This document shows, one piece after another, positions 1 to 9,294 of a DNA stretch of 64,000 nt. Within the stretch, counting starts at the first letter, position 1; every line of letters begins with the position of its first letter. The DNA comes from Burkholderiaceae bacterium (GTDB taxonomy: Bacteria; Pseudomonadota; Gammaproteobacteria; Burkholderiales; Burkholderiaceae_D): positions 124,001 to 188,000 of the forward strand of contig JARLJG010000042.1 in the NCBI GenBank assembly GCA_031291325.1, given 5' to 3'. Under the pieces are notes generated by a model that was not told where the DNA came from, did no database searches, and worked only from the letters and a program-made list of their open reading frames with translations. A program made the position numbers and the translations under genes.

Positions 1-662
1 CTGGCTTGTTCGAGCGCGACGCCGCCGGGCGCGCCGGGGCCGGCCATCATTTCTTCTTTCTTGAAATCGGTGACGGCTCCCGGCGGGGCGGCATCGATCA
101 ATAATTTCAGCAAGTCCTTTTCTGTCCGTTCCAGTAATCCGACAACCTTCTTGATCAATTGCCCGGTCAGGTCTTGAAAGTCCTGCGCCATCATGATGTC
201 CGACAAGGCGGCCCGCGTAGTCTTGGCGCCGGCCGAAGTTTGCGCAATAAATGCCTCAGTATGCTGTTTTAGCGGCTGGAGTGTCTCGCTTGCACCTGCA
301 TCCGATGGCAACCGGTTCCATTGGTCTTGCAAGGTTTCCAATGCAGTTACCAGTTTGTCCTGGATAGGCAACGTTTCTTCGACCTTGGTCAGCACCGTAT
401 TGGCGGCGTTTTCTGTCAGGTTGGCAATATGCAAAAGACGCTCGCGCGCCGACGGGAATTCGCTGGCTGCTTCCATCAGCACTTTATCGGCGCCGATTTC
501 GTGCAGCGCATCGTGCAGCGAGCGGACGATGTAGCCGAGCCTTTCAAATACCGGGGCATCCTTGCCCGGTTCGGCAGCCTGGCTCGCGGACGCGATACTC
601 ATCTGAAGCTCTTGGGCTGCAAATCGTTCCTGCAACATCTGCAATTCAACAGAATCGCTCAT
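1..662 (-). CDS. cheZ: Protein phosphatase CheZ (3' end cut by window edge)
   Basis: CheZ dephosphorylates CheY-P and so ends the chemotaxis signal at the flagellar motor; it acts in the cytoplasm as a dimeric helical bundle. The reverse-strand reading frame from the ATG at 660-662 gives about 220 residues with long amphipathic helices and the family's signature near residues 157-170 (MMAQDFQDLTGQ followed by IKK), which holds the catalytic Gln that positions water on the CheY aspartyl phosphate. The C-terminal CheY-binding peptide lies beyond position 1, so the gene is incomplete here only because the window begins inside it. No cheY or other chemotaxis gene is visible in the window; cheY would be expected to the left, upstream-side neighbours excepted. 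Confidence 0.93.
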   Translation of the reverse strand, partial: MSDSVELQMLQERFAAQELQMSIASASQAAEPGKDAPVFERLGYIVRSLHDALHEIGADKVLMEAASEFPSARERLLHIANLTENAANTVLTKVEETLPIQDKLVTALETLQDQWNRLPSDAGASETLQPLKQHTEAFIAQTSAGAKTTRAALSDIMMAQDFQDLTGQLIKKVVGLLERTEKDLLKLLIDAAPPGAVTDFKKEEMMAGPGAPGGVALEQA

Positions 663-1066
663 GCCATCAACCTTTCCTGTGGAAATTTGCATTTTGCTAC
701 GGCAAGCGTTCGCATGCGGGGCTTTCTTCGGGGGGATATGACTCTATTTTAGCGATTCGACGCGGACTCTGCTTGCACAAAATCCGCTTTTTTTTGGGAA
801 ATTCGCCACGCGGTGGAACCCAGTTCCCGGAATGCAAGATGCAGAACCGCTAGTTGCGTTGCTTTTCAGGCAGCGCTGATTTTGTGTGCGTCCATAACAC
901 CGAGTATGCCGGTTTCATGCCATGCGATTATGCGCCCGGCGCGGCGATTTGATTGTATTTTTTCGCGCAATATTCGCCTTTTACCATGAATATGGGATTG
1001 CTGCCCACAATTGCCTCTGCTAGCCTACTTGTGTTGTACTTTTATAAAATATTTTACAACCAAAAA
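663..1066. other. Intergenic region between divergent cheZ and lipoprotein gene
   Basis: About 400 bases separate the divergent cheZ and the Thr-rich lipoprotein gene. The stretch is AT-richer than the flanking genes and has a short T-run near 788. It should hold promoters for both genes, but I cannot place a convincing -35/-10 pair. A TTG-initiated extension of the lipoprotein frame back to 953 exists but would add a second hydrophobic segment before the lipoprotein signal, so I do not count it as coding. Confidence 0.5.
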
Positions 1067-2083
1067 ATGGGAATGGAAACGAACTATACAAAACAATGCC
1101 TGACCTTGGGTTTATCAGCGATAATTCTAACCGGCTGCGGGGGTAGCGGCAGCTCATCCAGTAGTGGGGCAAGTTCCGGGGTAACTACCACTACCGTAGC
1201 AGCAACCACGACTACGACGGCGGCTTCTGGCGCCACTACGACTACCGCGGCAGCCACCACCACTACTACTGTAGCGTCCACCACCACTACTACGGCAGCG
1301 GCAGCCTTGTCGCTTACTTCTTCGCCGACCGCCAGCTTGAAAGCATCTCAAACCAACGCTGGAGCGTTAGCCAACGAAGTCCAGGGCGGCATTCCCAATC
1401 TGGTTTCTGCGGCAAATTCCCAAAGCCTGCCGGGCGCCATCCATGGCGTGACCTTGCCTGCCGGCGTGACCGTGACGGAAAACTGTTCAAGCCTGGGCGG
1501 CACCGCCGGCTCCATCACGATTACTTCAAACAGCTCCACGCCTGCTACCGGTGAAACGGCCAGTATTAGCTACAACGGCTGCACCCTCGTTGCTGGCGGC
1601 GACACGATTGTGGAAAATGGCAACGCAACCATCGACTACGTTTCCTATGTCAGCGCTACGGACTTTACCGTCAATTTCACCTACACCAATTTGAGCGTAT
1701 CGTCGACGGGAACGGACAACTACACCTGGGGTCCTGCCAGCGGCTCGTGGACCTTTACCGACAACAACGGCTCCTATTCGTTTGTCAGCAATCTGTCCAA
1801 TGGCGGCGTAAGCAATGTGAGTTCTTCGTCGATTACAAGCAGCGGCGGCGACGTGACAATATCGAACGGCACCTATGTCTATAATTCGTCGGCAGCCGGC
1901 GGCGTGGTCACTGTTTCCATCAACGGCTGGACCTATAATACAAGCACTGGATTGCCGGTAAGCGGCACCATTACAGTAACCGGGGCGAATGGCACTGTCA
2001 CGATTACTGCTTCTGCAACCGGTTATACGGTTGTATACGATATTAGTGGGGTGCAAAGCTCGTTTACAGTAAGCTATTTGTAA
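1067..2083 (+). CDS. Predicted lipoprotein with long poly-threonine/alanine linker
   Basis: The protein (about 338 residues) begins with a lipoprotein signal: a short polar start, a hydrophobic stretch and lipobox I-L-T-G-C, giving a lipidated Cys at about residue 24. Next come a Gly/Ser stretch and then, encoded at about 1181-1303, blocks of four or five consecutive Thr separated by Ala/Val. The C-terminal two thirds is rich in Ser, Thr, Asn, Gly and beta-branched residues and looks like a beta-sandwich or beta-helix passenger, with no recognisable catalytic motif. Start choice is uncertain: ATG 1067 and ATG 1073 both lack a good ribosome binding site, while upstream ATG 986 would place a second hydrophobic segment in front. 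A surface or periplasmic role is inferred; function unknown. It resembles the lipoprotein at 8525 in composition only. Confidence 0.72.
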   Translation: MGMETNYTKQCLTLGLSAIILTGCGGSGSSSSSGASSGVTTTTVAATTTTTAASGATTTTAAATTTTTVASTTTTTAAAALSLTSSPTASLKASQTNAGALANEVQGGIPNLVSAANSQSLPGAIHGVTLPAGVTVTENCSSLGGTAGSITITSNSSTPATGETASISYNGCTLVAGGDTIVENGNATIDYVSYVSATDFTVNFTYTNLSVSSTGTDNYTWGPASGSWTFTDNNGSYSFVSNLSNGGVSNVSSSSITSSGGDVTISNGTYVYNSSAAGGVVTVSINGWTYNTSTGLPVSGTITVTGANGTVTITASATGYTVVYDISGVQSSFTVSYL

Positions 2084-2136
2084 GACGGTATAGCCTTGCA
2101 TCACAGCATCGCAGTATTACTGCAGTGGTAGCACAT

Positions 2137-2170
2137 CGCCAGGCCGGGGCGACCCGGCTTGGCGTATTTC
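2137..2170 (+). terminator. Intrinsic terminator after the Thr-rich lipoprotein
   Basis: A 12-bp stem (2137-2148 with 2153-2164, one G-U pair) closes a GCGA tetraloop and is followed by a short T-containing tail (TATTTC). It lies 54 bases after the lipoprotein stop and just before the next gene, as expected of a Rho-independent terminator, although the U-tract is weak. Confidence 0.7.
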
Positions 2171-2207
2171 ATCCCATCCCTATAAATCTGCAGCGCAACG
2201 GAAAATC

Positions 2208-3104
2208 ATGGCAATAAAATTCGAGGCAATAGCGGCCCCTCGCGGTGTGGCGTTCATCGCCAAGTTGCGCGATGCATTCTTCGCGCGCTTCTTCAACGCG
2301 CGTGCCGGCCTCGTTTGTTGCATAGGGATTTTGTGCATGCTACCTGCGCGGGGGGCCTTGGCGTCGAGTGAATTCGATTTATCCGTATTCGCGGAAGGCG
2401 CGCGCTACGATTCGACGGAATCCCTGAATGGTTCGGTCTTCGATCGCGAAGGCGGCGTGCTGCGCGGCGCTTATCTGCACGGCGATTACTTGCATGGGCC
2501 GTGGCGATTCGGCGTCGACTTGCGCGAAATGTCGAACATGATCGAATATCGCGGTCAAAATCAATTCGGCATACCGATCGGATCGAACACCGATTTGCAC
2601 TATTCGCAAACCGGCGCAACTGTCGCTTACCAGCCCTTTGGCGCATTTCCGGTATTTGCCGGCTTGGCGGTGGGGACGCGCGGCGTCGATCGGACCATCC
2701 AGGCGACACCGATCACGCAAGCCTTGCATGAGACCTTGCGTCAGCATGCGTGGGGACCGCTTTTGGGATTCGACTGGAAGCCGACGCAGCATCTGTCCAT
2801 CGTTGCCCAAGCGCAGCGCATGACTTCCAGCCAGTCCACGCTTGCAGTCGATTTTTTGGGCAGCTACGATGCTGGCACACTGAACCTGCCGCACGACACC
2901 AGTCGCACTCTGCAAGTATCGGCGAGCTACGATATCAACGCGACTGTTGCACTCGTGGTGGAGGCCAACGGAGAGCATTTTTCCCCCGCCACGTCACCTT
3001 CTGCCGTGCTCATGAAAAACGGCCAGACGGTGGGTTTGTATAACTACCCCGGCAGTGTGCAAAGCATACGCAGTCTCGGCGTCGGCCTGCGCATCCGGTG
3101 GTGA
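2208..3104 (+). CDS. Predicted outer-membrane/surface beta-barrel-like protein, unknown family
   Basis: A 298-residue protein. It starts with an unusually long N-region of about 33 residues, then a hydrophobic segment (residues about 34-48) ending in an Ala-rich likely signal peptidase I site (about residue 53). The mature part shows alternating hydrophobic/polar strands such as DLSVFAEGARYDS, WRFGVDLREMS and LQVSASYDINATV, and ends in an aromatic residue (GVGLRIRW), which is the pattern of outer-membrane barrels with a C-terminal Trp/Phe sorting signal. I do not recognise the family. The start at ATG 2208 is the only ATG before the hydrophobic segment that gives a signal. It is separated from the downstream ABC operon by 131 bases and could be functionally linked, but nothing in the sequence proves it. 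Confidence 0.6.
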   Translation: MAIKFEAIAAPRGVAFIAKLRDAFFARFFNARAGLVCCIGILCMLPARGALASSEFDLSVFAEGARYDSTESLNGSVFDREGGVLRGAYLHGDYLHGPWRFGVDLREMSNMIEYRGQNQFGIPIGSNTDLHYSQTGATVAYQPFGAFPVFAGLAVGTRGVDRTIQATPITQALHETLRQHAWGPLLGFDWKPTQHLSIVAQAQRMTSSQSTLAVDFLGSYDAGTLNLPHDTSRTLQVSASYDINATVALVVEANGEHFSPATSPSAVLMKNGQTVGLYNYPGSVQSIRSLGVGLRIRW

Positions 3105-3235
3105 TGCGACTCCTTACTCGCGTTTCACTCCACTTTCCATTCGCTTTATCGCTGTGACTCGCCTTTTGTCGCATATTTTTCGCGAGTCAAAACGCAGGCA
3201 GTATGATTTGCCCATTCTTCCCCTTGGAGCACGTC

Positions 3236-3948
<713 letters not shown>

Positions 3949-3952
<4 letters not shown>

Positions 3953-5337
3953 AAACCTTCTCTCTCGCGCTACGCAACCTGCTGCGCAATCGGCGCCGCT
4001 CGCTGACCACCTTGCTGGCGATGATCGTCGGCGCCAGCGCCATCCTGGTCTTCGGCGGTTACAGCCGAGACATCACTTACGGCTTGCAGACCGGCTACGT
4101 GCAGCGCAGCGGCCATTTGCAAATTCAGCACAAGGATTATTTCCTGTACGGCAGCGGCAATCCGACTGCCTACGGCATCCCCGATTACGCGCAGGTGATT
4201 GCCGCCATCAAGGCCGACCCGGTGCTGGCGCCGATGCTGACCGTGGTCACGCCGACGCTGCAATTGGGCGGCATCGCCGGCAATTTCGCCGCCGGCGTAT
4301 CGCGCACGGTGATCGGTTCCGGCGTCGTGGTGGAAGACCAAAACACGATGCGCAAGTGGAACGACTATCATTTCCCCAATCGCCCGAAAATCGCCGCATT
4401 GACCGGCACCAAGGACGATGCGGTCTTGATCGGCAATGGCGTGGCGCGCGTATTGCAGTTGTGCGGCCCCTTGCACGTGAAGGATTGCCAGACCTTGCCG
4501 CCGGCTACCGAAAGCAGCGGCAAGGCAGCGCCGGACGATATCGCCGCCCTCTCCGCAATGGAAGCGCCGGTCGCCGGCACCCAGGATGCAACCCGTATCG
4601 AAATGCTGGCCGCCAACGCCCACGGCGCGCCCAATGTCGCCAGCCTGAATGTGGTGAAGGCGGAAGATCAGGGCGTCAAGGAATTGGACGACATCTTCGT
4701 CGTCATGCATTTGACGCAGGCGCAACGCCTGGTGTATGGCGCCGCAGCGCCGCAGGCGACGGCCATCGTGCTGCAATTGCAGCATACCAGCCAGATTCCC
4801 GCCGCCCGCGCACGGCTGGAGCAACTGTTGGCGAGCAGCTTCAAAGGCCAGCCGCTGGAAATCCAGGAATTCACCACGCTTAATCCGTTTTACGGGCAAA
4901 GCATCGGCATGTTCGCGGCCTTGTTCAGCTTTATCGCGGTATTGATCGGCGCCATTGTCTTGTTCACGGTCGGCAATACCATGAGCATGGCGGTGGTGGA
5001 GCGCACGGTGGAAATCGGCACGCTGCGGGCCATCGGTTTGCGGCGCGGCGGCATACGCCGGCTCTTCATCTGCGAAGGCTTGTTGCTCGGCGTAATCGGC
5101 GCTGCGCTGGGGGTTTTCGCCGCGTTGGTCATCGCTTACCTGATTAATCATGCCGGACTGACCTGGCTGCCGCCGGGGCGCGTCGAACCGGTACCGTTGA
5201 CCGTGCGCGTTTGGGGCGAAACCAACTTGATCGGCGGCACTGCGATCGGCTTGATGATCGTCGCCGTGTTCTCGGCCTTGCTGCCGGCCAACCGCGCCTC
5301 GAAGATGAATATCGTCGATGCCTTGCGTCACGTATAA
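3949..5337 (+). CDS. ABC transporter permease, FtsX/LolC/MacB superfamily
   Basis: The 462-residue membrane subunit has the MacB/LolE topology: one N-terminal transmembrane helix (SLTTLLAMIVGASAILVFGG, about residues 20-40), a large periplasmic domain of about 280 residues, then three C-terminal helices around residues 325, 375 and 430. The last part is the FtsX domain, with VVERTVEIGTLRAIGLRRGGIRRLF as the coupling-helix region and a terminal PANRASKMNIVDALRHV typical of LolC/E proteins. It should pair with the ATPase encoded just upstream (4-base overlap). Members of this class transmit ATP hydrolysis to periplasmic substrates (lipoprotein release, peptide or lipid extrusion). The substrate is unknown; the LolA-like and outer-membrane partners downstream suggest cargo moved from inner to outer membrane. 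Confidence 0.9.
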
Positions 5338-5359
5338 GTCTGCTCAAAGGAAAAATATC

Positions 5360-6127
5360 ATGTCCAAATCGACCCTGGCCTGGATCTTCGCGCTGTGCTG
5401 CAGCGTGGCCCAAGCCGCCCCGACCGCGCAGGAAATTCTGGCCGCCAGCGATGCGGTGCGCAACCCCGATAAACCGTTCGGCCTGACCACGACGCTGACC
5501 GAGTATCGGGACGGTAAACAAACCGACGCCAATACCTTGGCGATCTACGCAAAAGCGGAAAAAAGCGGCGGCCAGTTCCAAAACCTGATCCGCTTCGTGG
5601 CACCGGCGCGCGACGCCAACAAATTGATGTTGAAGACTGGCAACGACCTCTGGTTCTACGATCCATCCAGCAAGGCCAGCGTGCGTATCTCGCCGCAACA
5701 GCGCTTGCTTGGGCAAGCCGCCAACGGCGACGTAATGACCATCAATCTTGCCAAGGACTACGGCGCCAAGCTGTTGGCCGAAGAAGACGTGGTCGACGGC
5801 GAGCGGCAAAATCGTCATTGCTACAAGCTGGCGCTGGCGGCGACCTCGGTCGATGTCACCTATCACCATATCGAAATGTGGATCGATACGGCGACCAGCC
5901 GCCCTGTCAAGGCGCGCTTTTATACCGAGAGCGACCGCCTGTTGAAAACCGCATACTATCGCCACTTCCAGATGGAATTAGGCATCGAACGGCCGACCGA
6001 AACCGTGATTATCGACGGCCTGGACCCGAAATGGGTGACCGTGATGCATACTTCCGACTACGCCTGGCGCGATATTCCCGATGCCTGGATGCAACGCGAC
6101 TATCTGGCGCGCTTCAAGCCGGAATGA
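5360..6127 (+). CDS. LolA-like outer membrane lipoprotein-sorting protein, periplasmic
   Basis: A 255-residue protein with a cleavable signal peptide (ending CSVAQA before APTAQEIL). The mature chain starts with the amphipathic helix AQEILAASDAVRNP and continues as a half-barrel of strands including TLTEYRDGKQTD, NLIRFVAPARDANKLML and DLWFYDPSSKASVRISPQQRLLGQA, which is the pattern of the LolA-like 'outer membrane lipoprotein-sorting' family (Pfam LolA_like) rather than housekeeping LolA. ATG 5360 has AAAGGA just upstream; earlier in-frame ATG 5318 lies inside the permease gene. The stop overlaps the next gene's ATG (ATGA at 6124-6127). Inferred role: periplasmic carrier for whatever hydrophobic cargo the adjacent ABC pair extracts. 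Confidence 0.85.
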   Translation: MSKSTLAWIFALCCSVAQAAPTAQEILAASDAVRNPDKPFGLTTTLTEYRDGKQTDANTLAIYAKAEKSGGQFQNLIRFVAPARDANKLMLKTGNDLWFYDPSSKASVRISPQQRLLGQAANGDVMTINLAKDYGAKLLAEEDVVDGERQNRHCYKLALAATSVDVTYHHIEMWIDTATSRPVKARFYTESDRLLKTAYYRHFQMELGIERPTETVIIDGLDPKWVTVMHTSDYAWRDIPDAWMQRDYLARFKPE

Positions 6128-7386
6128 TGCGCGCGTCCGCCATTTTTTGCGTGTTGCTGGCGGGCGTCAGCGCATCGGCATCGGCTCAGGAAAACACCGA
6201 TCTGGACGCATTGGCCACCGCCGACCGCGCGCAATCCGCGCCCGAGCATGCGAGCGACTGGCACTTGCTGACCGAAGCTGCGTTCGGCGACACCGCGCAG
6301 CGTTACGGATTGCCGTCCTACCGCAGCGAGCGGCTGTCGGTCGACGCGGCACTCGACAAGACGCTGGCGCCCGGCTGGCGCTTGATCTTTGCCGACCGGC
6401 TCGACTGGAATCGGGAGAGCCAAGACCCGAGCGAATACAAGGTCAATACCTTGAAGGAACTGTATGTGAGCTGGCAATTTACGCCCAGCGAGATCGTCGA
6501 TGTCGGGCGCATCAATACCCGCTTCGGTGTGGCGACCGGGTATAACCCGACCGACTATTTTCGCAACGATGCGGTGCGATCCGTGGTCTCGCTCAATCCC
6601 AGCAGTTTGCGCAATAACCGCCTCGGCAGCGCGATGCTGCGCACGCAAACCTTGTGGGATGGCGGTTCGTTGACGGCAATAGCTTCGCCCAAGTTGACCG
6701 ACGCGCCAAGCAACGCACCCTTCAGCGTCGATCTTGGGGCGACCAACAACACCGATCGCTGGCTGCTGGCATTGAGTCAGAAATTGAGCGACACCGTCAA
6801 TCCGCAATTCCTGCTGTACGGCGAAGCCGGCAAGTCGCCGCAACTGGGCCTCGACCTGACGCGCTTGTTCGGCGATGCCACGGTCGCCTTCGTCGAATGG
6901 TCGGGCGGGCAGGGCGCTTCGCTGTATTCCGACGCCTTGGGCGGTCCGCCGCGCGACGTGTTTCGCAACCGGGTGGCGAGCGGGCTGACCTATACCACCA
7001 ACGACAAGATCACGCTGACGCTGGAAGCCGAATATAACGGCGCGGCGCTCGATAGCAGCGGCTGGAATGCGCTGGGAAAGGGCCCCATCCCGGCCTACGA
7101 ACAATATCGCAATATTGCGCAGCAAGCGCAGGATTTACCGACCCGCAAAGCGCTGTTTTTGTATGGCAGTTGGCAAGATGCGATCGTCACGCATCTTGAC
7201 TTGAGTGGCTTCGCCCGGCAAGACCTGACCGACCAAAGCCGGCTGACCTGGCTGGAGGCGCGCTATCACTGGGATCACACCGACGTCGCGCTGCAATGGC
7301 AGCGCTATGGCGGCAAGGCATGGAGCGATTACGGCGCGGCGCAGGCGCGCACGACTTGGCAAACCGTGGCGACGTATTTCTTTTAG
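6124..7386 (+). CDS. Predicted outer-membrane beta-barrel, last gene of ABC-LolA-like operon
   Basis: A 420-residue protein with a signal peptide (MMRASAIFCVLLAGVSASASA, cleaved before QEN). The rest is a series of amphipathic strands with aromatic girdles (WRLIFADRLDW, LKELYVSWQFTPSEIVDVGRINTRFG, VALQWQRYGGKAWSDYG) and a C-terminal Phe (VATYFF), the outer-membrane insertion signal. The segment around residues 115-150 (VDVGRINTRFGVATGYNPTDYF) resembles porin-like proteins of alginate-export or DUF1302 type, but I cannot assign a family. It is coupled to the LolA-like gene by a 4-base overlap; ATG 6127 is an equally good start. In this operon it would be the outer-membrane receiver or exit pore for the cargo; that is inference. 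Confidence 0.8.
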   Translation: MMRASAIFCVLLAGVSASASAQENTDLDALATADRAQSAPEHASDWHLLTEAAFGDTAQRYGLPSYRSERLSVDAALDKTLAPGWRLIFADRLDWNRESQDPSEYKVNTLKELYVSWQFTPSEIVDVGRINTRFGVATGYNPTDYFRNDAVRSVVSLNPSSLRNNRLGSAMLRTQTLWDGGSLTAIASPKLTDAPSNAPFSVDLGATNNTDRWLLALSQKLSDTVNPQFLLYGEAGKSPQLGLDLTRLFGDATVAFVEWSGGQGASLYSDALGGPPRDVFRNRVASGLTYTTNDKITLTLEAEYNGAALDSSGWNALGKGPIPAYEQYRNIAQQAQDLPTRKALFLYGSWQDAIVTHLDLSGFARQDLTDQSRLTWLEARYHWDHTDVALQWQRYGGKAWSDYGAAQARTTWQTVATYFF

Positions 7387-7397
7387 GCTCCTGCATA

Positions 7398-7952
7398 TCA
7401 AGTACGACATGCATAGTCCCGAAGCGGACGGTAGCCACCCAGGCTCGCCGCTCGCGACTCAATCAACGCGTAACTACGCACCGGCCAATGGACAGGCTCG
7501 CCGTCGGCTGGCGCTAGCGCACCCTGCGCGCGCCGCGCCAAGGTGACGTGCGGTCGGTACGTTCGTGCTTCAATCGCAATTCCCAGGCGTTGCAAGACCA
7601 CGCCTAACGCCGCTTGCAATTCGGTCAGTGCGAGCGGAAGCGCTCCAGGCTGCAGCACTGCAATGCCATTCGGCCATACCAGTGAGCGGTCGAGCGTCAA
7701 ATCGAATGGGTCGAACGGCACTTCCAGTTCGCGCGCAAGTTCCGGCAGGCGAGAACCGGGCAAGTTGCCGAGAAAGTGCAGAGTCAGGTGCAGCGACGAC
7801 GGTCGTGCGACCCACGCTCCCTTCGTCCAGTCCCAGCAGTCCTGCCCGCGCTGCAATGCAGCGCGAACGTCATCGTCCGGCCAGAGCGCCAAGAACAGTC
7901 GAGTAGTATCGGATGGGATTTGCGGGCTATTGCCCGAAACGGGAGATTGCAT
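7398..7952 (-). CDS. thpR: RNA 2',3'-cyclic phosphodiesterase (2'-5' RNA ligase family)
   Basis: A 184-residue member of the 2H phosphoesterase superfamily. Both catalytic HxTx motifs are visible: HLTLHFLG near residue 54 and HVTLARRA near residue 135, about 80 residues apart as in LigT/ThpR. The enzymes hydrolyse 2',3'-cyclic phosphates on RNA or nucleotides and can ligate tRNA halves in vitro; the physiological substrate is unclear. It is convergent with the barrel gene on the left (11-base gap) and stands alone. The stop at 7398 follows a short C-terminal tail, so the gene is full length. Confidence 0.93.
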   Translation of the reverse strand: MQSPVSGNSPQIPSDTTRLFLALWPDDDVRAALQRGQDCWDWTKGAWVARPSSLHLTLHFLGNLPGSRLPELARELEVPFDPFDLTLDRSLVWPNGIAVLQPGALPLALTELQAALGVVLQRLGIAIEARTYRPHVTLARRAQGALAPADGEPVHWPVRSYALIESRAASLGGYRPLRDYACRT

Positions 7953-8043
7953 TACCGACCACGCTTCTGTTTGTGTTAATAATCAAAGAAGTAGACTGGT
8001 ACGCGAAAGGCTTACGCTTGTATAGGCCAAGCGTCGTTGAAAC

Positions 8044-8120
<77 letters not shown>

Positions 8121-8524
8121 TCTGAGGCGCAGACTGTAACACACGCTGTTGCGTCGCAGCAAGCGATATCTGGAAATGATGTAGATTATTTTGCCCGAAG
8201 CGCGAGGTCCAAGTTTGCGCCATCGGCACCATATTGCAGCGCCGTTACATTTGGTAACGAATACTTGCCGCATGCTTCGTCCGATCTTGTAATATTTCAA
8301 GCGATGTCGGTCATGCCAAGCTCGCAATTTTTGCAGGGAAAGATCAAGGATTCCCGGGTTTAAAGTACAAAGATTCTTCAATTGCCCGTTTTAATAGTAT
8401 CCTTGAGGTTTTGCCTACTTTCGCTGCGTCGCGGACGCGTTTTCGATCGTCGAATCGTCGGGGCCGACGATAGGGCGAATGCGGCGGGCGGGCCAAGTGG
8501 CCGATTGAACATCCAGGAAGAATT
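8121..8524. other. Intergenic region, tRNA-fMet to lipoprotein pair
   Basis: About 400 bases without a supportable gene. It should hold the promoter of the minus-strand tRNA near its left end and that of the lipoprotein gene near its right end. A short inverted repeat centred near 8461 (CGTCGG/CCGACG type) may form a hairpin in the lipoprotein leader. Ribosome binding site AGGAAG lies just before ATG 8525. Confidence 0.45.
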
Positions 8525-9271
8525 ATGAATCGAACAAGAGTAATGGCGTGGGTTGGAAGTTTGGCGTTTGCTTTGCTAATGGGTGGCTGCGGCGGCAGTA
8601 ATTCGTCGAGTGCAACGGTAGGCGGGTCTGTGACCGGGCTGGCGGCGGGCACGTCGGTGACCCTAACTCTGCAGTTGACTGGCGGCCCGTCGGTCACCAT
8701 GTCTTCCAACAGCAGCTTTACTTTTAGCGGCAGCCTGGCGAGCACCAACGGCTACAACGTGACGGTTTCAAAGCAGCCGACAGGCCAGACATGCGTGGTT
8801 AATTATGGCTCCGGCACCATCGATTATGCTGGCGATAGCGTGACAGACGTAAAGGTAACCTGTACGGACAATGTTCCGATTGGCGTTTCGGTCACCGGAC
8901 TCGCTAGCGGCAATAGCGTGGTCTTTAATTTGACCGTGCAGAATGACCCTGAATTGCAACTCAACACTTCGGTCACTTCGTTCAACGTGCCGGTCACGTC
9001 CAACGGTGTCACCTATCCATTCCCGACCTCCGCTAAGGACTCGACTGCGGTTTTGCTGCCCCTTGGAACCGTCTACAGCGTTTCCGTTTTTACTCAGCCA
9101 AGCGGTCAGGTCTGCGCGCTGACACAAAACACAACTACAAGCACAACGGCCAGCACTAGCACGACTACAGCCACGACCACGACCACAACTACAGGTCCGG
9201 TCACAAGTTCGATAGGCGGAGTGGTTGGTTTAACGGCAATTGTCGTGGATTTCACCTGCAACTCAAACTAA
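8525..9271 (+). CDS. Predicted lipoprotein with two repeated beta modules and Thr-rich insert
   Basis: A 248-residue protein with a lipoprotein signal ending L-M-G-G-C, so the lipid anchor is Cys22. Two tandem modules follow: each begins with a VTGLA(A/S)G motif, contains a beta-rich stretch, and ends with VSV/VTV...QP(T/S)GQ(T/V)C and a second Cys in V(T)CT/FTCN. The pattern is that of an immunoglobulin-like repeat with an internal Cys pair found in many proteobacterial surface lipoproteins. In the second module a Thr/Ser/Ala insert encoded at about 9124-9198 interrupts the repeat before VGLTAIVVDFTC. It is followed 23 bases later by a paralogue and the two probably form an operon. Function unknown; surface-exposed location inferred. 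Confidence 0.75.
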   Translation: MNRTRVMAWVGSLAFALLMGGCGGSNSSSATVGGSVTGLAAGTSVTLTLQLTGGPSVTMSSNSSFTFSGSLASTNGYNVTVSKQPTGQTCVVNYGSGTIDYAGDSVTDVKVTCTDNVPIGVSVTGLASGNSVVFNLTVQNDPELQLNTSVTSFNVPVTSNGVTYPFPTSAKDSTAVLLPLGTVYSVSVFTQPSGQVCALTQNTTTSTTASTSTTTATTTTTTTGPVTSSIGGVVGLTAIVVDFTCNSN

Positions 9272-9294
9272 TATTACAAAAGCTAGGAAGCAAA

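Noticed and set aside
953-1066. N-terminal extension of the Thr-rich lipoprotein from TTG 953
   Set aside because: It would place an additional hydrophobic segment before the lipoprotein signal and lipobox, which is incompatible with lipoprotein export.
5818-6123. Upstream extension of the outer-membrane barrel frame into the LolA-like gene
   Set aside because: The region is coding in another frame, and a clear signal peptide starts at ATG 6124/6127.
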